Shown here: positions 36,562 through 46,141 of the stretch, piece by piece
Numbering within the stretch: position 1 is the stretch's first letter
How the letters are laid out: every line of letters begins with the position of its first letter
NCBI GenBank assembly: GCA_025358255.1
Contig: JANYKC010000012.1
Coordinates: 22,404 to 86,403 of the forward strand
Reading direction: 5' to 3'
Origin: Spirochaetaceae bacterium
GTDB taxonomy: Bacteria; Spirochaetota; Spirochaetia; Treponematales; Rectinemataceae
DNA length: 64,000 nucleotides
Program-made: the position numbers and the translations under genes
The notes under the pieces: model-generated
What the model was told of the DNA's origin: nothing
Seen by the model: the letters and a program-made list of their open reading frames with translations, nothing else
The model's database searches: none

Positions 36562-38664
36562 ATGAAAAGCAGCAGGGGCAGCGTCCGCAACATCGGCATC
36601 ATGGCCCATATCGATGCGGGCAAGACCAGTCTCACCGAGCGCATCCTCTTCCTCTCCGGCCGCATCCGCAGGCCCGGCGAGGTCGATTCCGGCACGACCG
36701 CGACCGACTACCTCTCCGTCGAGCGCGAGCGCGGGATCACGGTGAAGGCCGCCTGTGTGCGCCTGGCCTGGCAGGATTGCGGCGTCAACCTCATCGACAC
36801 GCCGGGCCATGTGGACTTCGGCTCCGAGGTCCAGCGGTCGCTGCGCGTCCTCGACGGGGCCATCCTCGTGATCTGCGGCGTGGCCGGCCTCCAATCCCGC
36901 ACCGAGGGCATGCTCAGGGCCTGCAGGGCGCGGGGCCTGCCCCTCCTCGCCTTCGTCAACAAGATGGACCGGCGGGGCGCCTCTTTCGAGCGGGTCATGG
37001 GCGAGTTCTCCGCCCTCTGTCCGGAAGCGCTGGCCCTCCAGGTCCCCTGGGGCGAAAATGACAGCTGGCAAGGGGCGGTCGACCTTGTCAGCCTCGAGGC
37101 GCGCGACGAGGCATCGGGGACAGTCCTTCCTTCATTGCCCTCGGAGGGCCTCCCGGGCCTGCCGCGGCAAGCCATCCAGGCGGCCAGGCTCTCTCTCGTG
37201 GAGCGCCTGGCCGAGCAGGATGACCCTGTCATGGAAGCCTGGGTCGCGGGCCTGGACCCCAGCCCCCAGGACCTCGCCAGGGCATTGCGGGCGGCCTCCA
37301 TCGCCGGCACCGTCGTGCCTGTCCTCCTGGGCTCCGCCTTTTCCGACCTGGCCGTTTCCGCCCTCCTGGACGCGGTCGCCGCATTCCTCCCGAGCCCGGC
37401 CGAGCAGGGATGCCCGACCGGGGTCGATCCGGCCAGCGGCCTGGTCCTGCGGCGTCTCCCAAGCCCCGAGGAGCTTTTTTCCGCCCTGGTTTTCAAGACC
37501 CAGGTCGAGGAGCAGGCCGGGCGGCTCTCGTGGCTGCGCGTCTGGTCCGGAAGGCTCAAGCCGGGCGACCTCATGGTCGAGGCGGGCAGCGGGACCGCCC
37601 TCAAGGCCCAGCGGCTCTTCGCGATCCATGCCGACAGCCTCGAGGACCTGGACGAGGCTGTCGCCGGCGATATCGCGGCCGTTTCCCTTGTCGCGACGGC
37701 CAGGAAGGCGGCCGCCCGGACCGAGGCGTCCGGCATGAACGGTGCCGCCGGCTCGGCCCGGAGCGCCGCGGGCTCCACGGGCGCGAGCCTGTGCGCCCCA
37801 GAGGCGCCGATCCTGTACGAGCGCATAGGTTTCGAGGAGCCCGTGGTCTCCATAGCCCTCGAGCCCGTGGCCGTCGCCGATGGGGAAGCCCTCCAGGGGG
37901 CCCTTGCCGTCCTCCTCGAGGATGATCCCTCCCTGCGGGCCTCCGTGGATGGCGAGACGGGCAGGGTCACCCTTGCGGGCATGGGGGAACTCCATCTGGA
38001 AGTGGCCGTCGAGCGCCTGCGCGCCGAGCAGGGAATCCGCCTCAGGTCGGGGAAGCCCCAGGTCTCCTGCCGCGAATCGCTTTCCGGGAGCGCGGAGGCC
38101 ACCTGCGATTTTGACCGCGACATGAATGGCGAACGGGTCCGCGGCCAGGTATCCCTGCGCCTCTCGCCTCGGCACCGCGGAGCTGGTCGCCTCGTGACCC
38201 TCGCCCCCGGGCTCAGGCTGGGAGCGGTATATATGGAAGCCTTGCGACGAGGGATCGAAGCGAGCGCTTCGGTGGGGCCATCCTCATCCTGGCCGGTCGA
38301 GGACTACGAAGCCGTGATCCTTGCCTGCGCGCCTCCCTCGACCCGGCAGGCCGAGCTTGCCCTGGAGATCGCCGCCTCCATGGCCACACGGGACTGCCTG
38401 GGCAAGGCGGGCACCAACGTGCTCGAGCCTTGGATGCGCCTCGAATTCCGCCTTCCCGAGGAATGCCTCGGAGCCGCCGTCACCGCCCTGTCCGCCCGCG
38501 GCGGCCGTGTGGAGGCCATCGAGGACTCGGGCGGCGGGAAGACCATCCAGGCGGCCGCCCCCTTGCGCCTCCTCTTCGGTTTCGCCTCCGAGCTGCGATC
38601 GGCAACGGCAGGCCGGGCTTCATACCAGGCCCGTTTCCTCCGTTTCGAGGCGGAAAAGCGCTGA
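36562..38664 (+). CDS. elongation factor G paralogue, EF-G2 type
   Basis: A 700-residue translational GTPase with all G motifs: AHIDAGKTSLTER (G1), ERERGITVKA (G2), DTPGHVDFGSEVQRSLRVLD (G3), NKMDRRGASF (G4). Domains II to V follow (domain III from ~415, MGELHLEVAVERLR). It is closer in phrasing to mitochondrial EF-G2 than to canonical EF-G (TTATDYLSVERERGIT rather than the EF-G1 WMEQE form). In Borrelia one EF-G serves translocation and the second serves ribosome recycling with RRF; the recycling role is inferred here. An Ala/Ser/Gly-rich insertion of ~25 residues lies between domains II and III. Confidence 0.8.
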   Translation: MKSSRGSVRNIGIMAHIDAGKTSLTERILFLSGRIRRPGEVDSGTTATDYLSVERERGITVKAACVRLAWQDCGVNLIDTPGHVDFGSEVQRSLRVLDGAILVICGVAGLQSRTEGMLRACRARGLPLLAFVNKMDRRGASFERVMGEFSALCPEALALQVPWGENDSWQGAVDLVSLEARDEASGTVLPSLPSEGLPGLPRQAIQAARLSLVERLAEQDDPVMEAWVAGLDPSPQDLARALRAASIAGTVVPVLLGSAFSDLAVSALLDAVAAFLPSPAEQGCPTGVDPASGLVLRRLPSPEELFSALVFKTQVEEQAGRLSWLRVWSGRLKPGDLMVEAGSGTALKAQRLFAIHADSLEDLDEAVAGDIAAVSLVATARKAAARTEASGMNGAAGSARSAAGSTGASLCAPEAPILYERIGFEEPVVSIALEPVAVADGEALQGALAVLLEDDPSLRASVDGETGRVTLAGMGELHLEVAVERLRAEQGIRLRSGKPQVSCRESLSGSAEATCDFDRDMNGERVRGQVSLRLSPRHRGAGRLVTLAPGLRLGAVYMEALRRGIEASASVGPSSSWPVEDYEAVILACAPPSTRQAELALEIAASMATRDCLGKAGTNVLEPWMRLEFRLPEECLGAAVTALSARGGRVEAIEDSGGGKTIQAAAPLRLLFGFASELRSATAGRASYQARFLRFEAEKR

Positions 38665-38696
38665 ATGCCGCCCCCGACCCCCCACTCGGACCCCGC

Positions 38697-38725
38697 TTGC
38701 ACAGCCTTGACAGTTTCTGTATACT
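38697..38725 (+). promoter_or_regulatory. promoter of tuf
   Basis: TTGCAC (38697-38702) and TATACT (38720-38725) are 17 bases apart, ~55 bases before tuf. A second TTGACA (38707) is too near the -10 box to pair with it. Confidence 0.7.
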
Positions 38726-38779
38726 CCGGAAACCCGTGTAGGAAAGCTATTGGCGCTACGAGCCAAGGAGGAGTGACAT

Positions 38780-39970
38780 ATGGCTAAAGAGAAGTTCGAG
38801 CGTACCAAACCCCATATGAACGTCGGTACAATCGGCCACATTGACCATGGAAAGACGACCCTGAGCGCTGCCATCACCCAGTACTGCGCACGCAAGTACG
38901 GTGACAAGGCCCTCAAGTTCGACGATATCGACAACGCCCCTGAAGAGAAGGCCCGCGGTATCACCATCAACACCCGACATCTTGAGTACCAGTCCGAGAA
39001 GCGCCACTACGCGCACATCGACTGCCCCGGCCACGCCGACTACATCAAGAACATGATCACCGGAGCCGCCCAGATGGACGGCGCGGTCGTCGTCGTATCC
39101 GCACCGGACTCGGTCATGCCCCAGACCCGCGAGCACGTCCTCCTTGCCCGCCAGGTCGGCGTTCCCTCCGTCCTCGTGTTCCTCAACAAGGTCGACCTCG
39201 TTGACGACGCCGAGCTCATCGAGCTCGTCGAGGAAGAGGTCCGTGACCTCCTCAACTTCTACGGCTTCCCCGGCGCCACGACCCCCATCATCAAGGGTTC
39301 CGCCTTCAAGGCCCTCTCCGAGCCCGACAACACCGAGGCCACCAAGTGCGTCCAGGAGCTCCTGGACGCCATGGACACCTTCTTCCCCGATCCCGTCCGC
39401 GTCACGGACAAGCCCTTCCTCATGCCGATCGAGGACGTGTTCTCCATCTCCGGCCGCGGAACGGTCGTGACCGGCCGTATCGAGCGCGGCATCATCAAGC
39501 TGAACGAGACGGTCGAGATTGTCGGCATCAAGCCGACGAAGAACACCGTCGTCACGGGCATCGAGATGTTCAACAAGCTCCTTGACGAAGGCCAGGCCGG
39601 CGACAACGTCGGAACCCTCCTCCGCGGAATCGACAAGAAAGAGGTCGAGCGCGGACAGGTCCTCGCCAAGCCCGGCACCATCACCCCCCATACCAAGTTC
39701 AAGGGCCAGGTCTACGTCCTGAACCAGGCCGAGGGTGGACGCCACAGCCCCTTCTTCTCCGGCTATCGTCCCCAGTTCTATTTCCGTACCACGGACATCA
39801 CCGGAACCGTCACCCTCCCCGAGGGCCGCGAAATGGTCATGCCCGGCGACAATACCGAGATCAACGTCGAGCTGATCTACCCGATCGCCATGGAGAAGGG
39901 CCTCAAGTTCGCCATCCGCGAGGGTGGCCATACGGTCGCCTCCGGCCAGGTCATCGAAGTCGTCGCCTGA
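38780..39970 (+). CDS. tuf: elongation factor Tu
   Basis: A 396-residue EF-Tu of normal length: [13 protein letters not shown] (G1), ARGITINT (G2), [15 protein letters not shown] (G3), [10 protein letters not shown] (G4), GSAFKAL and three-domain structure, ending [14 protein letters not shown]. It delivers aminoacyl-tRNA to the ribosome. AAGGAGGAG lies before the ATG, a very strong site in keeping with high expression. It precedes rpsJ; fusA does not lie directly before it, but an EF-G2-type gene does. Confidence 0.99.
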   Translation: MAKEKFERTKPHMNVGTIGHIDHGKTTLSAAITQYCARKYGDKALKFDDIDNAPEEKARGITINTRHLEYQSEKRHYAHIDCPGHADYIKNMITGAAQMDGAVVVVSAPDSVMPQTREHVLLARQVGVPSVLVFLNKVDLVDDAELIELVEEEVRDLLNFYGFPGATTPIIKGSAFKALSEPDNTEATKCVQELLDAMDTFFPDPVRVTDKPFLMPIEDVFSISGRGTVVTGRIERGIIKLNETVEIVGIKPTKNTVVTGIEMFNKLLDEGQAGDNVGTLLRGIDKKEVERGQVLAKPGTITPHTKFKGQVYVLNQAEGGRHSPFFSGYRPQFYFRTTDITGTVTLPEGREMVMPGDNTEINVELIYPIAMEKGLKFAIREGGHTVASGQVIEVVA

Positions 39971-40016
39971 TCGGGATCGGCGGCCTCATTTGGCTGCCGT
40001 TCCTGGTCCGGAACGG

Positions 40017-40048
40017 GCGGTGCGGGTCTTGATCCGCACCGCTTGTTT
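40017..40048 (+). terminator. hairpin terminator after tuf
   Basis: GCGGTGCGG (40017-40025) pairs perfectly with CCGCACCGC (40034-40042), followed by TTGTTT. A further hairpin (CCGTTCC/GGAACGG) lies just before it. The T-tract is interrupted, so termination may be partial. Confidence 0.6.
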
Positions 40049-40058
40049 GCTGTAGTCT
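40029..40058 (+). promoter_or_regulatory. possible promoter for the S10 operon
   Basis: TTGATC (40029-40034) and TAGTCT (40053-40058) are 18 bases apart and overlap the tuf terminator. The match is only moderate, but a start of the rpsJ transcript is expected in this gap. Confidence 0.4.
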
Positions 40059-40200
40059 GTTTTCGGGCGCGGGGCCGCAAGGCCAGGAACCGCACCCATG
40101 CTCGAAGGGCTCCCCAGCCCTTCCGCGCAACGCTCGGATGGCGCGCCCGCCAGGGTACGGCCAACTTGGGACGTGCGCAAGCGATCTTTGGAGGAAGTGT

Positions 40201-40506
40201 ATGAAGGACAAGATCCGAGTCAGGCTCAGAGGTTTCGACGTGCGCCTTATTGATGACAGCGCCCGCGGCATCGTGCAGACGGTGCAGAAGGCGGGAGCGA
40301 AGGTCGCGGGGCCCATCCCCCTTCCGACGCGCATCAGTAAGTACACGGTCTTGCGCTCTCCCCACGTCCACAAGAAGTCCAGGGAGCAGTTCGAGATGAG
40401 GACCCACAAGCGCCTGATCGACATCATCGATCCTACACCCGACGTCATGGACGCGCTCATGAAGCTTGAGCTGCCAGCCGGTGTCGATGTCGAGATCAAG
40501 CAGTAA
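40201..40506 (+). CDS. rpsJ: 30S ribosomal protein S10
   Basis: A 101-residue S10: [53 protein letters not shown] and a typical end GVDVEIKQ. S10 sits in the 30S head and also serves as NusE. GGAGG lies before the ATG. It starts the S10-spc-alpha ribosomal block. Confidence 0.98.
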   Translation: MKDKIRVRLRGFDVRLIDDSARGIVQTVQKAGAKVAGPIPLPTRISKYTVLRSPHVHKKSREQFEMRTHKRLIDIIDPTPDVMDALMKLELPAGVDVEIKQ

Positions 40507-40516
40507 GGTTATCCGG

Positions 40517-40585
40517 TAAGGGCCTGGCCCTTATTATCCAGCAGTCAACGCCTGGCTTCGTGCCGGTAGCGTTCAACGCTAGGAG
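40517..40585 (+). promoter_or_regulatory. two small perfect hairpins between rpsJ and rplC
   Basis: TAAGGGCC-T-GGCCCTTA (40517-40533) and TAGCGTT-C-AACGCTA (40567-40581) are perfect palindromes around one base. The second touches the Shine-Dalgarno AGGAG (40581-40585) of rplC. Folding would affect access to rplC and could serve feedback by L4 or L3; this is inferred. Confidence 0.6.
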
Positions 40586-40591
40586 TAGTAC

Positions 40592-41218
40592 ATGTTCGGA
40601 TTGATCGGCAAGAAGATCGGCATGACCCAGATCTTCGACGCGACCGGCAAGCTCGTGCCCGTTACGGTCATCGAGATTCCCGCCAATGTCGTCGTCGCCA
40701 CGAAGACCGTCGCGAAGGACGGCTACAGCGCCGTCGTGATCGGCGTCAACGAGAAGAAGAAGAACCGCGTCACCAAGCCCTACGGTGGACAGTTCCCCGA
40801 AGGCATCGCCCCCACGAAGATCCTCCGTGAGATGCGTGATTTCGGCAAGGAGCCCGCCGTCGGCGAGAGTCTCGGAGCGGCTGCCCTCGAGGGCATGCGT
40901 TTCGTCGACGTCCAGGCGGTGAGCAAGGGCAAGGGTTTCCAGGGTGTAGTGAAGCGCTGGGGTTTCGGAGGCGGTCGCGCCAGCCACGGCTCCAAGTTCC
41001 ATCGTGAACCCGGTTCCACCGGCCAGAGCACCTATCCCCACAAGACTTTCAAGAACGTGAAGCTCCCCGGCCGCATGGGCCGCGAGACCTGCACGGTTCA
41101 GAACCTCAAGGTTGTCCGCGTCGATGCGGCGAACGGATGCATTCTCATTCGCGGGGCCGTCCCGGGTCCGAGGAACTGCACCGTGGTCGTCCGTAGCGCG
41201 GTCAAGAAGACGAAGTAA
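40592..41218 (+). CDS. rplC: 50S ribosomal protein L3
   Basis: A 208-residue L3 beginning MFGLIGKKIGMTQIF, with GKGFQGVVKRWGFGGGRASH (~109-128), FHREPGSTGQSTYP and GRMGRETCTVQNL. The GGRASHGS loop reaches toward the peptidyl-transferase centre. Of normal length. AGGAG six bases before the ATG overlaps a palindrome. Confidence 0.98.
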   Translation: MFGLIGKKIGMTQIFDATGKLVPVTVIEIPANVVVATKTVAKDGYSAVVIGVNEKKKNRVTKPYGGQFPEGIAPTKILREMRDFGKEPAVGESLGAAALEGMRFVDVQAVSKGKGFQGVVKRWGFGGGRASHGSKFHREPGSTGQSTYPHKTFKNVKLPGRMGRETCTVQNLKVVRVDAANGCILIRGAVPGPRNCTVVVRSAVKKTK

Positions 41219-41232
41219 CCCGGAGGACCAGA

Positions 41233-41868
41233 ATGGAAAGGAAAGTCGTTTCCTTGCAGGGCAAGGAACTCCGGAACATCGAGCTTTCAGACTCGGTCTT
41301 CGGCCTGCCCATAAACGAGGACGTAATTTATTACGCGATCAACAATGAGCTCGCGAACAAGCGCGTCGGCACCGCCGACACGAAGACCCGTGGCCAGGTC
41401 CACGGTTCGAACAGGCGCCCCTACTCCCAGAAGGGCACCGGTCGCGCTCGCCAGGGCGACGTGAAGTCGCCGATCTACGTCGGTGGTGGCACCGTTTTCG
41501 GTCCCCATCCCCGCGACTATGGCTGGTTGCTTCCCAAGAAGGTGAAGCGGCTCGCGCTCAAGACCATCCTGAGCCTCAAGGCCCAGAATGGCACCCTCGC
41601 CGTCGTCGAAGATTTCACCGTCGAGAGCGGAAAGACCAGGGACCTCGTGAAGAAGCTCGAAGCCATCGCTTCCAACGCGGAAGCCACGCGCACCGTGATC
41701 GTCCTCGGGGACGACGATGCCGAGGTGAAGCGGGCGGGGCGGAACCTTCCCTGGCTCAGTTTCCTCTCGTTCAACCGCCTCCGCGCCCACGATCTCTTCT
41801 ACGGCCGGAAAGTCCTCGTTCTCGAGTCCGCCATCAAGGGACTGAACGAGTTCTACGCGGACAAGTAA
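41233..41868 (+). CDS. rplD: 50S ribosomal protein L4
   Basis: A 211-residue L4. The exit-tunnel loop is clear: TKTRGQVHGSNRRPYSQKGT followed by GRARQGDVKSPIYVGGG. KKVKRLALKTILSLKAQNG and SFLSFNRLRAHDLFYGRK follow. L4 lines the nascent-chain tunnel and in E. coli represses the S10 operon. The ATG is 14 bases after rplC, preceded by CGGAGG. Confidence 0.97.
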   Translation: MERKVVSLQGKELRNIELSDSVFGLPINEDVIYYAINNELANKRVGTADTKTRGQVHGSNRRPYSQKGTGRARQGDVKSPIYVGGGTVFGPHPRDYGWLLPKKVKRLALKTILSLKAQNGTLAVVEDFTVESGKTRDLVKKLEAIASNAEATRTVIVLGDDDAEVKRAGRNLPWLSFLSFNRLRAHDLFYGRKVLVLESAIKGLNEFYADK

Positions 41869-41880
41869 GGAGCGCAAGGT

Positions 41881-42165
41881 ATGGAATACGAATCGATCCT
41901 TATCGAGCCCGTGCTCACCGAGAAAAGCAACGTCATGCGCGAGCAGAACCGGTATGTGTTCAAGGTTGACCCGAGGGCCGACAAGCTCATGATCATGGAA
42001 GCCGTGCGCCGCATGTTCAAGGTCCACCCCGTCGACTGCAACATCATCAACGTGAAGGCCAAGCCGAAGCGTCTCCGCGGACGCGCCGGCAAGACCGCCA
42101 CCTGGAAGAAAGCCATCGTCCGCATCACGCCCGGTGAGACGATCTCGATTTTCGAGGGCGCTTAA
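41881..42165 (+). CDS. rplW: 50S ribosomal protein L23
   Basis: A 94-residue L23 with EPVLTEKSNVMREQNRYVFK, VHPVDCNIINVKAKPKRLRG and KKAIVRITPGETI. It marks the tunnel exit, where trigger factor and SRP dock. Of normal length and order between rplD and rplB. Confidence 0.97.
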   Translation: MEYESILIEPVLTEKSNVMREQNRYVFKVDPRADKLMIMEAVRRMFKVHPVDCNIINVKAKPKRLRGRAGKTATWKKAIVRITPGETISIFEGA

Positions 42166-42181
42166 GGCGTAAGGGGAAATT

Positions 42182-42976
42182 ATGGGTATCAAGACTTTCA
42201 GGCCGATCACGCCGGGCCTTAGGCACCGCGTGCAGGTGGTGAACACCGAAATCACCGCCAACCAGAGTAATCCCGAGAAATCCCTTACGAAGGGAAAGCG
42301 GAGCACTGGCGGCCGCGCCGCCAACGGCCGCATCTCCGTCAGGCACCATGGCGGCGGGCACAAGCGCCGCTACCGGGACATCGATTTCATGCGCGACAAG
42401 ACCGGCGTGCCGGGAACCGTCGCCAGCATCGAGTACGACCCGAACCGCAGCTCCAACATCGCCCTCATCCATTACGTGGACGGGGAAAAGCGCTACATCA
42501 TCAGCCCCAAGGGTCTCAAGGCCGGGCAGAAGATCGTCTCGGGGCCCCAGGCCTCTATCGAGACGGGCAACTCCCTTCCTCTCGAGAACATCCCCGTCGG
42601 CATCACGGTACACAACGTGGAGCTGACTCTCGGCAAGGGCGGGCAGATGGCCCGTTCCGCCGGGGCGAGCGCCCTCATCGTGGCTCGCGAGGGTGACTAC
42701 GTCGTCATCAAGCTTCCCTCCGGCGAGCTTCGCATGGTCTTCAAGAAGTGCTCCGCGACCATCGGGTCCGTGGGCAATGAAGAGCATATGAACGAGCGCC
42801 TTGGAAAGGCCGGCCGTTCTCGCTGGCTTGGTATCCGTCCCACCGTCCGTGGAACGGTCATGAACCCTGTCGACCATCCGCACGGAGGTGGAGAGGGAAG
42901 GGGCAAGGGCTTCAAGCAGCCCGTGTCTCCGTGGGGCCAGCCATCGAAGGGCTACAAGACGCGTGATGCTCACAAG
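42182..42976 (+). other. main conserved part of L2
   Basis: Within rplB, the region from [15 protein letters not shown] to [12 protein letters not shown] contains the peptidyl-transferase-centre histidine segment [16 protein letters not shown] at about residues 225-240, which is fully conserved. Confidence 0.6.
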
Positions 42977-43012
42977 CCGTCTAGCCGCTTCATCGTCAAG
43001 CGCAGGAAGTAA
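42182..43012 (+). CDS. rplB: 50S ribosomal protein L2
   Basis: A 276-residue L2: [10 protein letters not shown] near the start, [36 protein letters not shown] and the C-terminal [16 protein letters not shown] segment with the key His near the peptidyl-transferase centre. It ends [10 protein letters not shown]. Length is normal. AAGGGG is upstream of the ATG. Confidence 0.98.
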   Translation: MGIKTFRPITPGLRHRVQVVNTEITANQSNPEKSLTKGKRSTGGRAANGRISVRHHGGGHKRRYRDIDFMRDKTGVPGTVASIEYDPNRSSNIALIHYVDGEKRYIISPKGLKAGQKIVSGPQASIETGNSLPLENIPVGITVHNVELTLGKGGQMARSAGASALIVAREGDYVVIKLPSGELRMVFKKCSATIGSVGNEEHMNERLGKAGRSRWLGIRPTVRGTVMNPVDHPHGGGEGRGKGFKQPVSPWGQPSKGYKTRDAHKPSSRFIVKRRK

Positions 43013-43026
43013 GGGAGGAGCCCGAA

Positions 43027-43308
43027 GTGTCCAGGTCCGTCAAGAAAGGGCCCTTCATTGAGAAGAGCCTGTACAAGAAGGTCATAGAGATGAGCAAGGC
43101 GGGAGACAAGAAGATCGTAAAGACCTTCTCCCGCACGTCGACGATCATTCCCGAAATGGTTGGCCAGACCATCTCTGTGTATAACGGCAAGACGTGGGTC
43201 CCGGTCTATGTGACCGAAAACCTCGTCGGCCACAAACTCGGCGAGTTCTCTCCCACGCGGGTCTTCAGGGGCCACGCCGGGAGCGACAAAAAAGCCGAGA
43301 AGAAGTGA
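43027..43308 (+). CDS. rpsS: 30S ribosomal protein S19
   Basis: A 93-residue S19 beginning at a GTG ([14 protein letters not shown]) with GGGAGGAGC upstream. [20 protein letters not shown] and [16 protein letters not shown] are the standard S19 core. It binds 16S rRNA in the 30S head with S13. Confidence 0.97.
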   Translation: MSRSVKKGPFIEKSLYKKVIEMSKAGDKKIVKTFSRTSTIIPEMVGQTISVYNGKTWVPVYVTENLVGHKLGEFSPTRVFRGHAGSDKKAEKK

Positions 43309-43320
43309 GGCCTTAAGACC

Positions 43321-43686
43321 ATGGCTGCCAACAAGACAGGGTACAGGGCGACCGCCAAGTGGCTCATCGCTTCGCCGACCAAGGTCAGGCCCGTCGCCGA
43401 CCTCGTGAAGCTGAAGCCCTATGGCCAGGCTCTCGCCATTCTCGAGAATGTCCCGAACAAGGGCGCCAAGCTGCTCACGAAGGTGGTCAAGTCCGCCGCA
43501 GCGAACGCCCTCGACCGGAACCGGAAACTCGACGAGGATATGCTTTACATAAGGGAAATCCGCATCGACGAGGGTCCGCGAATGAAGCGTGTGTGGTTCA
43601 GGGCGCGTGGGCGGGCGGATATGCTCCTCAAGCGTATGTGCCACATAACGTGTGTCATCGACGAGATCGGAAAGGCGGAGGCGTAA
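43321..43686 (+). CDS. rplV: 50S ribosomal protein L22
   Basis: A 121-residue L22: [51 protein letters not shown] and the tunnel loop [20 protein letters not shown], whose extended hairpin borders the exit tunnel. Of normal length. Confidence 0.97.
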   Translation: MAANKTGYRATAKWLIASPTKVRPVADLVKLKPYGQALAILENVPNKGAKLLTKVVKSAAANALDRNRKLDEDMLYIREIRIDEGPRMKRVWFRARGRADMLLKRMCHITCVIDEIGKAEA

Positions 43687-43688
43687 CT

Positions 43689-44507
43689 GTGGGTAACAAA
43701 GTAAGTCCCATCGGACTCCGGCTCGGCATAAACAAGGACTGGAAGTCCCGGTGGTATGTCGACCCGCGCGATTACGCGAAGACCCTCCATGAGGACTTCG
43801 CGATCCGCAAGCGGATCCACGAGCTTCCGGAGACCAAGGGTTCCGAGATCTCTCTCATCGAGATCATCCGCCATCCCCAGCGGGTGACGGTCGTGATCCA
43901 CACGGCCCGCCCCGGCGTCCTCATCGGCGTCAAGGGCGCCAACATCGAGCAGATCGGCCTGGCCCTCCAGAAGACGGCGACCAAGAAGATCCAGATCAAG
44001 ATCAAGGAAATCAAGAAGACGGACACGAACGCCCAGGTCGTGGCCCAGAGCATCGCCCGCCAGCTTGAGACCCGCGGTTCGTTCCGCAAGGCCATCAAGA
44101 TGGCCGTCGCCAACGCGATGAAGGGCGGAGCCCAGGGTTGCAAGGTCCGTGTGTCTGGCCGCCTCGGCGGAGCGGACATGTCCCGCACCGAGCAGCAGAA
44201 GGACGGCCGCGTTCCCCTCCATACCCTTCGCGCCGACATCGACTATGGTTTCGCCGAGTCGCTCACGACCTTCGGCAAGATCGGCGTCAAGGTCTGGATC
44301 TACCAGGGCATGGTGTATCGCAGCGACAAGATGGAAGATGCCGGTCAGCTTGTCCGCAAGCCGCGTCCCTTCGGTGAAGAGCGCCATGACAGGCCCGAGC
44401 GCCACGACCGTGGCGAGCGCCCTGCCAGGACCGATTCCCGTGGCGAGCGCCCGGTACGCGAAAGCGTGGCCCGCGAGAGCGCGGCCCGGCCTGAGGCGAG
44501 GAGCTAG
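43689..44507 (+). CDS. rpsC: 30S ribosomal protein S3 with charged repeat tail
   Basis: A 272-residue S3. It begins at a GTG ([20 protein letters not shown]) with GGAGG upstream. The KH domain has [16 protein letters not shown], and the C-terminal domain has [20 protein letters not shown] and [20 protein letters not shown] with GVKVWIYQG. After about residue 218 comes a tail of ~50 residues, rich in Arg, Glu, Asp and His, with [22 protein letters not shown] repeats, longer than in E. coli. The stop is followed by rplP after two bases. Confidence 0.97.
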   Translation: MGNKVSPIGLRLGINKDWKSRWYVDPRDYAKTLHEDFAIRKRIHELPETKGSEISLIEIIRHPQRVTVVIHTARPGVLIGVKGANIEQIGLALQKTATKKIQIKIKEIKKTDTNAQVVAQSIARQLETRGSFRKAIKMAVANAMKGGAQGCKVRVSGRLGGADMSRTEQQKDGRVPLHTLRADIDYGFAESLTTFGKIGVKVWIYQGMVYRSDKMEDAGQLVRKPRPFGEERHDRPERHDRGERPARTDSRGERPVRESVARESAARPEARS

Positions 44508-44509
44508 CT

Positions 44510-44926
44510 ATGCTGAGTCCAAAGAGAGTCAAATACCGGAAGCAGCAGCGCGGCCGTGTCCACGGCATCGCCCACACGGGCAACACCATCGCCTTCGGCG
44601 AATACGGCCTCGTGTGCATGGAGCCCGAGTGGCTCACGAGCCGCCAGATCGAGGCGGCGCGCGTGGCCCTCAACCGCTATATCAAGCGTGGTGGAAAGCT
44701 CTGGATCCGGATTTTTCCGGACAAGCCGATCTCCAAGAAGCCCTTGGAAGTCCGCATGGGCAAGGGCAAGGGAGCACCGGAGCAGTGGGTGGCCGTCGTG
44801 CGCCCTGGCACCGTCCTCTTCGAGCTCGCCGGAGTCGAGGCCAAGGTTGCCCAGGAGGCCATGCGCCTCGCCGGCTCCAAGCTGCCCGTGAAGACCAAAT
44901 TCACGCTTCGCGCGGAAACGGAGTGA
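44510..44926 (+). CDS. rplP: 50S ribosomal protein L16
   Basis: A 138-residue L16: [56 protein letters not shown] and [20 protein letters not shown]. It contacts the A-site tRNA near the peptidyl-transferase centre. Length is normal. AGGAG of the preceding tail acts as its site. Confidence 0.98.
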   Translation: MLSPKRVKYRKQQRGRVHGIAHTGNTIAFGEYGLVCMEPEWLTSRQIEAARVALNRYIKRGGKLWIRIFPDKPISKKPLEVRMGKGKGAPEQWVAVVRPGTVLFELAGVEAKVAQEAMRLAGSKLPVKTKFTLRAETE

Positions 44927-44930
44927 CCAG

Positions 44931-45140
44931 ATGAAGAACTCGTTCAAGGAGCTTTCCCACGACGAACTCGTCGTCAAGCTCGTCGAGCTCAGGAAGAAGT
45001 ACTTCGACGTCCGCTTCAAGGCAGTCGTCGGGCACGTCGAGAACCCTCTCGAAAAACGGAATCTGCGCCGCCAGATCGCGCGGCTTGAGACCCTGATACG
45101 GATGGCCGACCTCAAGTCCGCCGCCGCCCAGGTTCGCTAA
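44931..45140 (+). CDS. rpmC: 50S ribosomal protein L29
   Basis: A 69-residue L29: [20 protein letters not shown], followed by [17 protein letters not shown]. It is a two-helix protein at the tunnel exit with L23. It lies four bases after rplP, with GAGTGA upstream. Confidence 0.96.
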   Translation: MKNSFKELSHDELVVKLVELRKKYFDVRFKAVVGHVENPLEKRNLRRQIARLETLIRMADLKSAAAQVR

Positions 45141-45159
45141 AAGACGACAGGAGAGGAAC

Positions 45160-45426
45160 GTGGAAACGTCCGAACACAAGGCGAACAAGCAGACCTTCAC
45201 CGGGGTCGTGAAGAGCGACAAGATGGACAAGACCATCGTCGTCGAGATTACGATGAGGAAACTGCACCCTCTTTACAAGAAGTACGTGACCAAGTCCAAG
45301 AGGATTAAGGCCCACGACGAAAACAACGAGGCTCATGTCGGAGACACTGTCCGCGTGATCGAGGCCCGTCCCATCAGCAAGGACAAGTGCTGGCGGCTGG
45401 CGGAAATCCTCGAAAAAGCCAAATAA
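45160..45426 (+). CDS. rpsQ: 30S ribosomal protein S17
   Basis: An 88-residue S17 starting at GTG with AGGAGAGG upstream. [37 protein letters not shown] and [20 protein letters not shown] are the conserved OB-fold core. It binds 16S rRNA early in assembly. Confidence 0.97.
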   Translation: METSEHKANKQTFTGVVKSDKMDKTIVVEITMRKLHPLYKKYVTKSKRIKAHDENNEAHVGDTVRVIEARPISKDKCWRLAEILEKAK

Positions 45427-45444
45427 GACAACGGGGATAGAGCA

Positions 45445-45813
45445 ATGATCCAAGTTGAAAGCAAGCTGATCGTGGCCGACAATTCCGGAGCGAAGACGGT
45501 GCAGTGCATTAAGGTGCTCGGCGGTACCCGCAGGCGTTACGCCCGCGTGGGAGACCTCATCGTCGTGGCCGTGAAGACCGTCCAGCCGAACTCGGCGATC
45601 AAGAAGGGAACGGTCGAGAAGGCCGTCGTCGTCAGGACGCACAAGGAATACCGCCGGCCGGATGGGACCTACATCCGTTTCGACGACAACGCCTGCGTCA
45701 TCATCGATGCCAACAAGAACCCGAAGGGCAAACGCATCTTCGGGCCGGTGGCGCGCGAGCTCCGCGAGAGGGATTTCATGAAGATCATCTCGCTGGCGCC
45801 CGAGGTCCTGTAA
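45445..45813 (+). CDS. rplN: 50S ribosomal protein L14
   Basis: A 122-residue L14: [69 protein letters not shown], and VARELRE. Its length is the universal one. L14 contacts 16S rRNA in the bridge between subunits. Confidence 0.98.
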   Translation: MIQVESKLIVADNSGAKTVQCIKVLGGTRRRYARVGDLIVVAVKTVQPNSAIKKGTVEKAVVVRTHKEYRRPDGTYIRFDDNACVIIDANKNPKGKRIFGPVARELRERDFMKIISLAPEVL

Positions 45814-45823
45814 GGAGGAGCGA

Positions 45824-46141
45824 ATGGCAGAAATCAAGTTCAAGCTCCGAAAGGACGACCTCGTCGAGGTCATCGCCGGCAAGGACAAGGGAAAGCAGGG
45901 CAAGATCGTCAAGATCGACGTCGCAAAGGCTCGTACCATCGTCTCCGGCGTCAACATGGTCAAGAAAGCCATGAAGAAGAGGAAGCAGACCGATCGCGGT
46001 GGCATCATCGAGATCGAAGCTGCCCTGGCTCTTTCCAACGTCATGATCGTGTGCAAGAAATGCGGCCCGACGCGCATCGGCTACAAGATCGATGGCGACA
46101 AGAAGAAGCGGGTTTGCCGCAAGTGCGGGGAGGCCCTCTGA
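45824..46141 (+). CDS. rplX: 50S ribosomal protein L24
   Basis: A 105-residue L24 with a KOW start ([20 protein letters not shown]), [20 protein letters not shown] and a C-terminal pair of CxxC motifs ([13 protein letters not shown] and CRKCGEAL), as in zinc-containing L24. It helps start 50S assembly. Its TGA stop overlaps the rplE ATG (TGATG). Confidence 0.97.
   Translation: MAEIKFKLRKDDLVEVIAGKDKGKQGKIVKIDVAKARTIVSGVNMVKKAMKKRKQTDRGGIIEIEAALALSNVMIVCKKCGPTRIGYKIDGDKKKRVCRKCGEAL

Noticed and set aside
24677..38779. Prophage or insertion sequence as the cause of the split between rpsG and tuf
   Set aside because: No transposase, integrase or terminal repeats were seen; the region holds cellular genes only.
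42182..42976. A separate feature inside rplB
   Set aside because: It is simply the main part of L2 and has no independent function; the entry kept in the list only records where the conserved segment lies and should not be counted as a gene.
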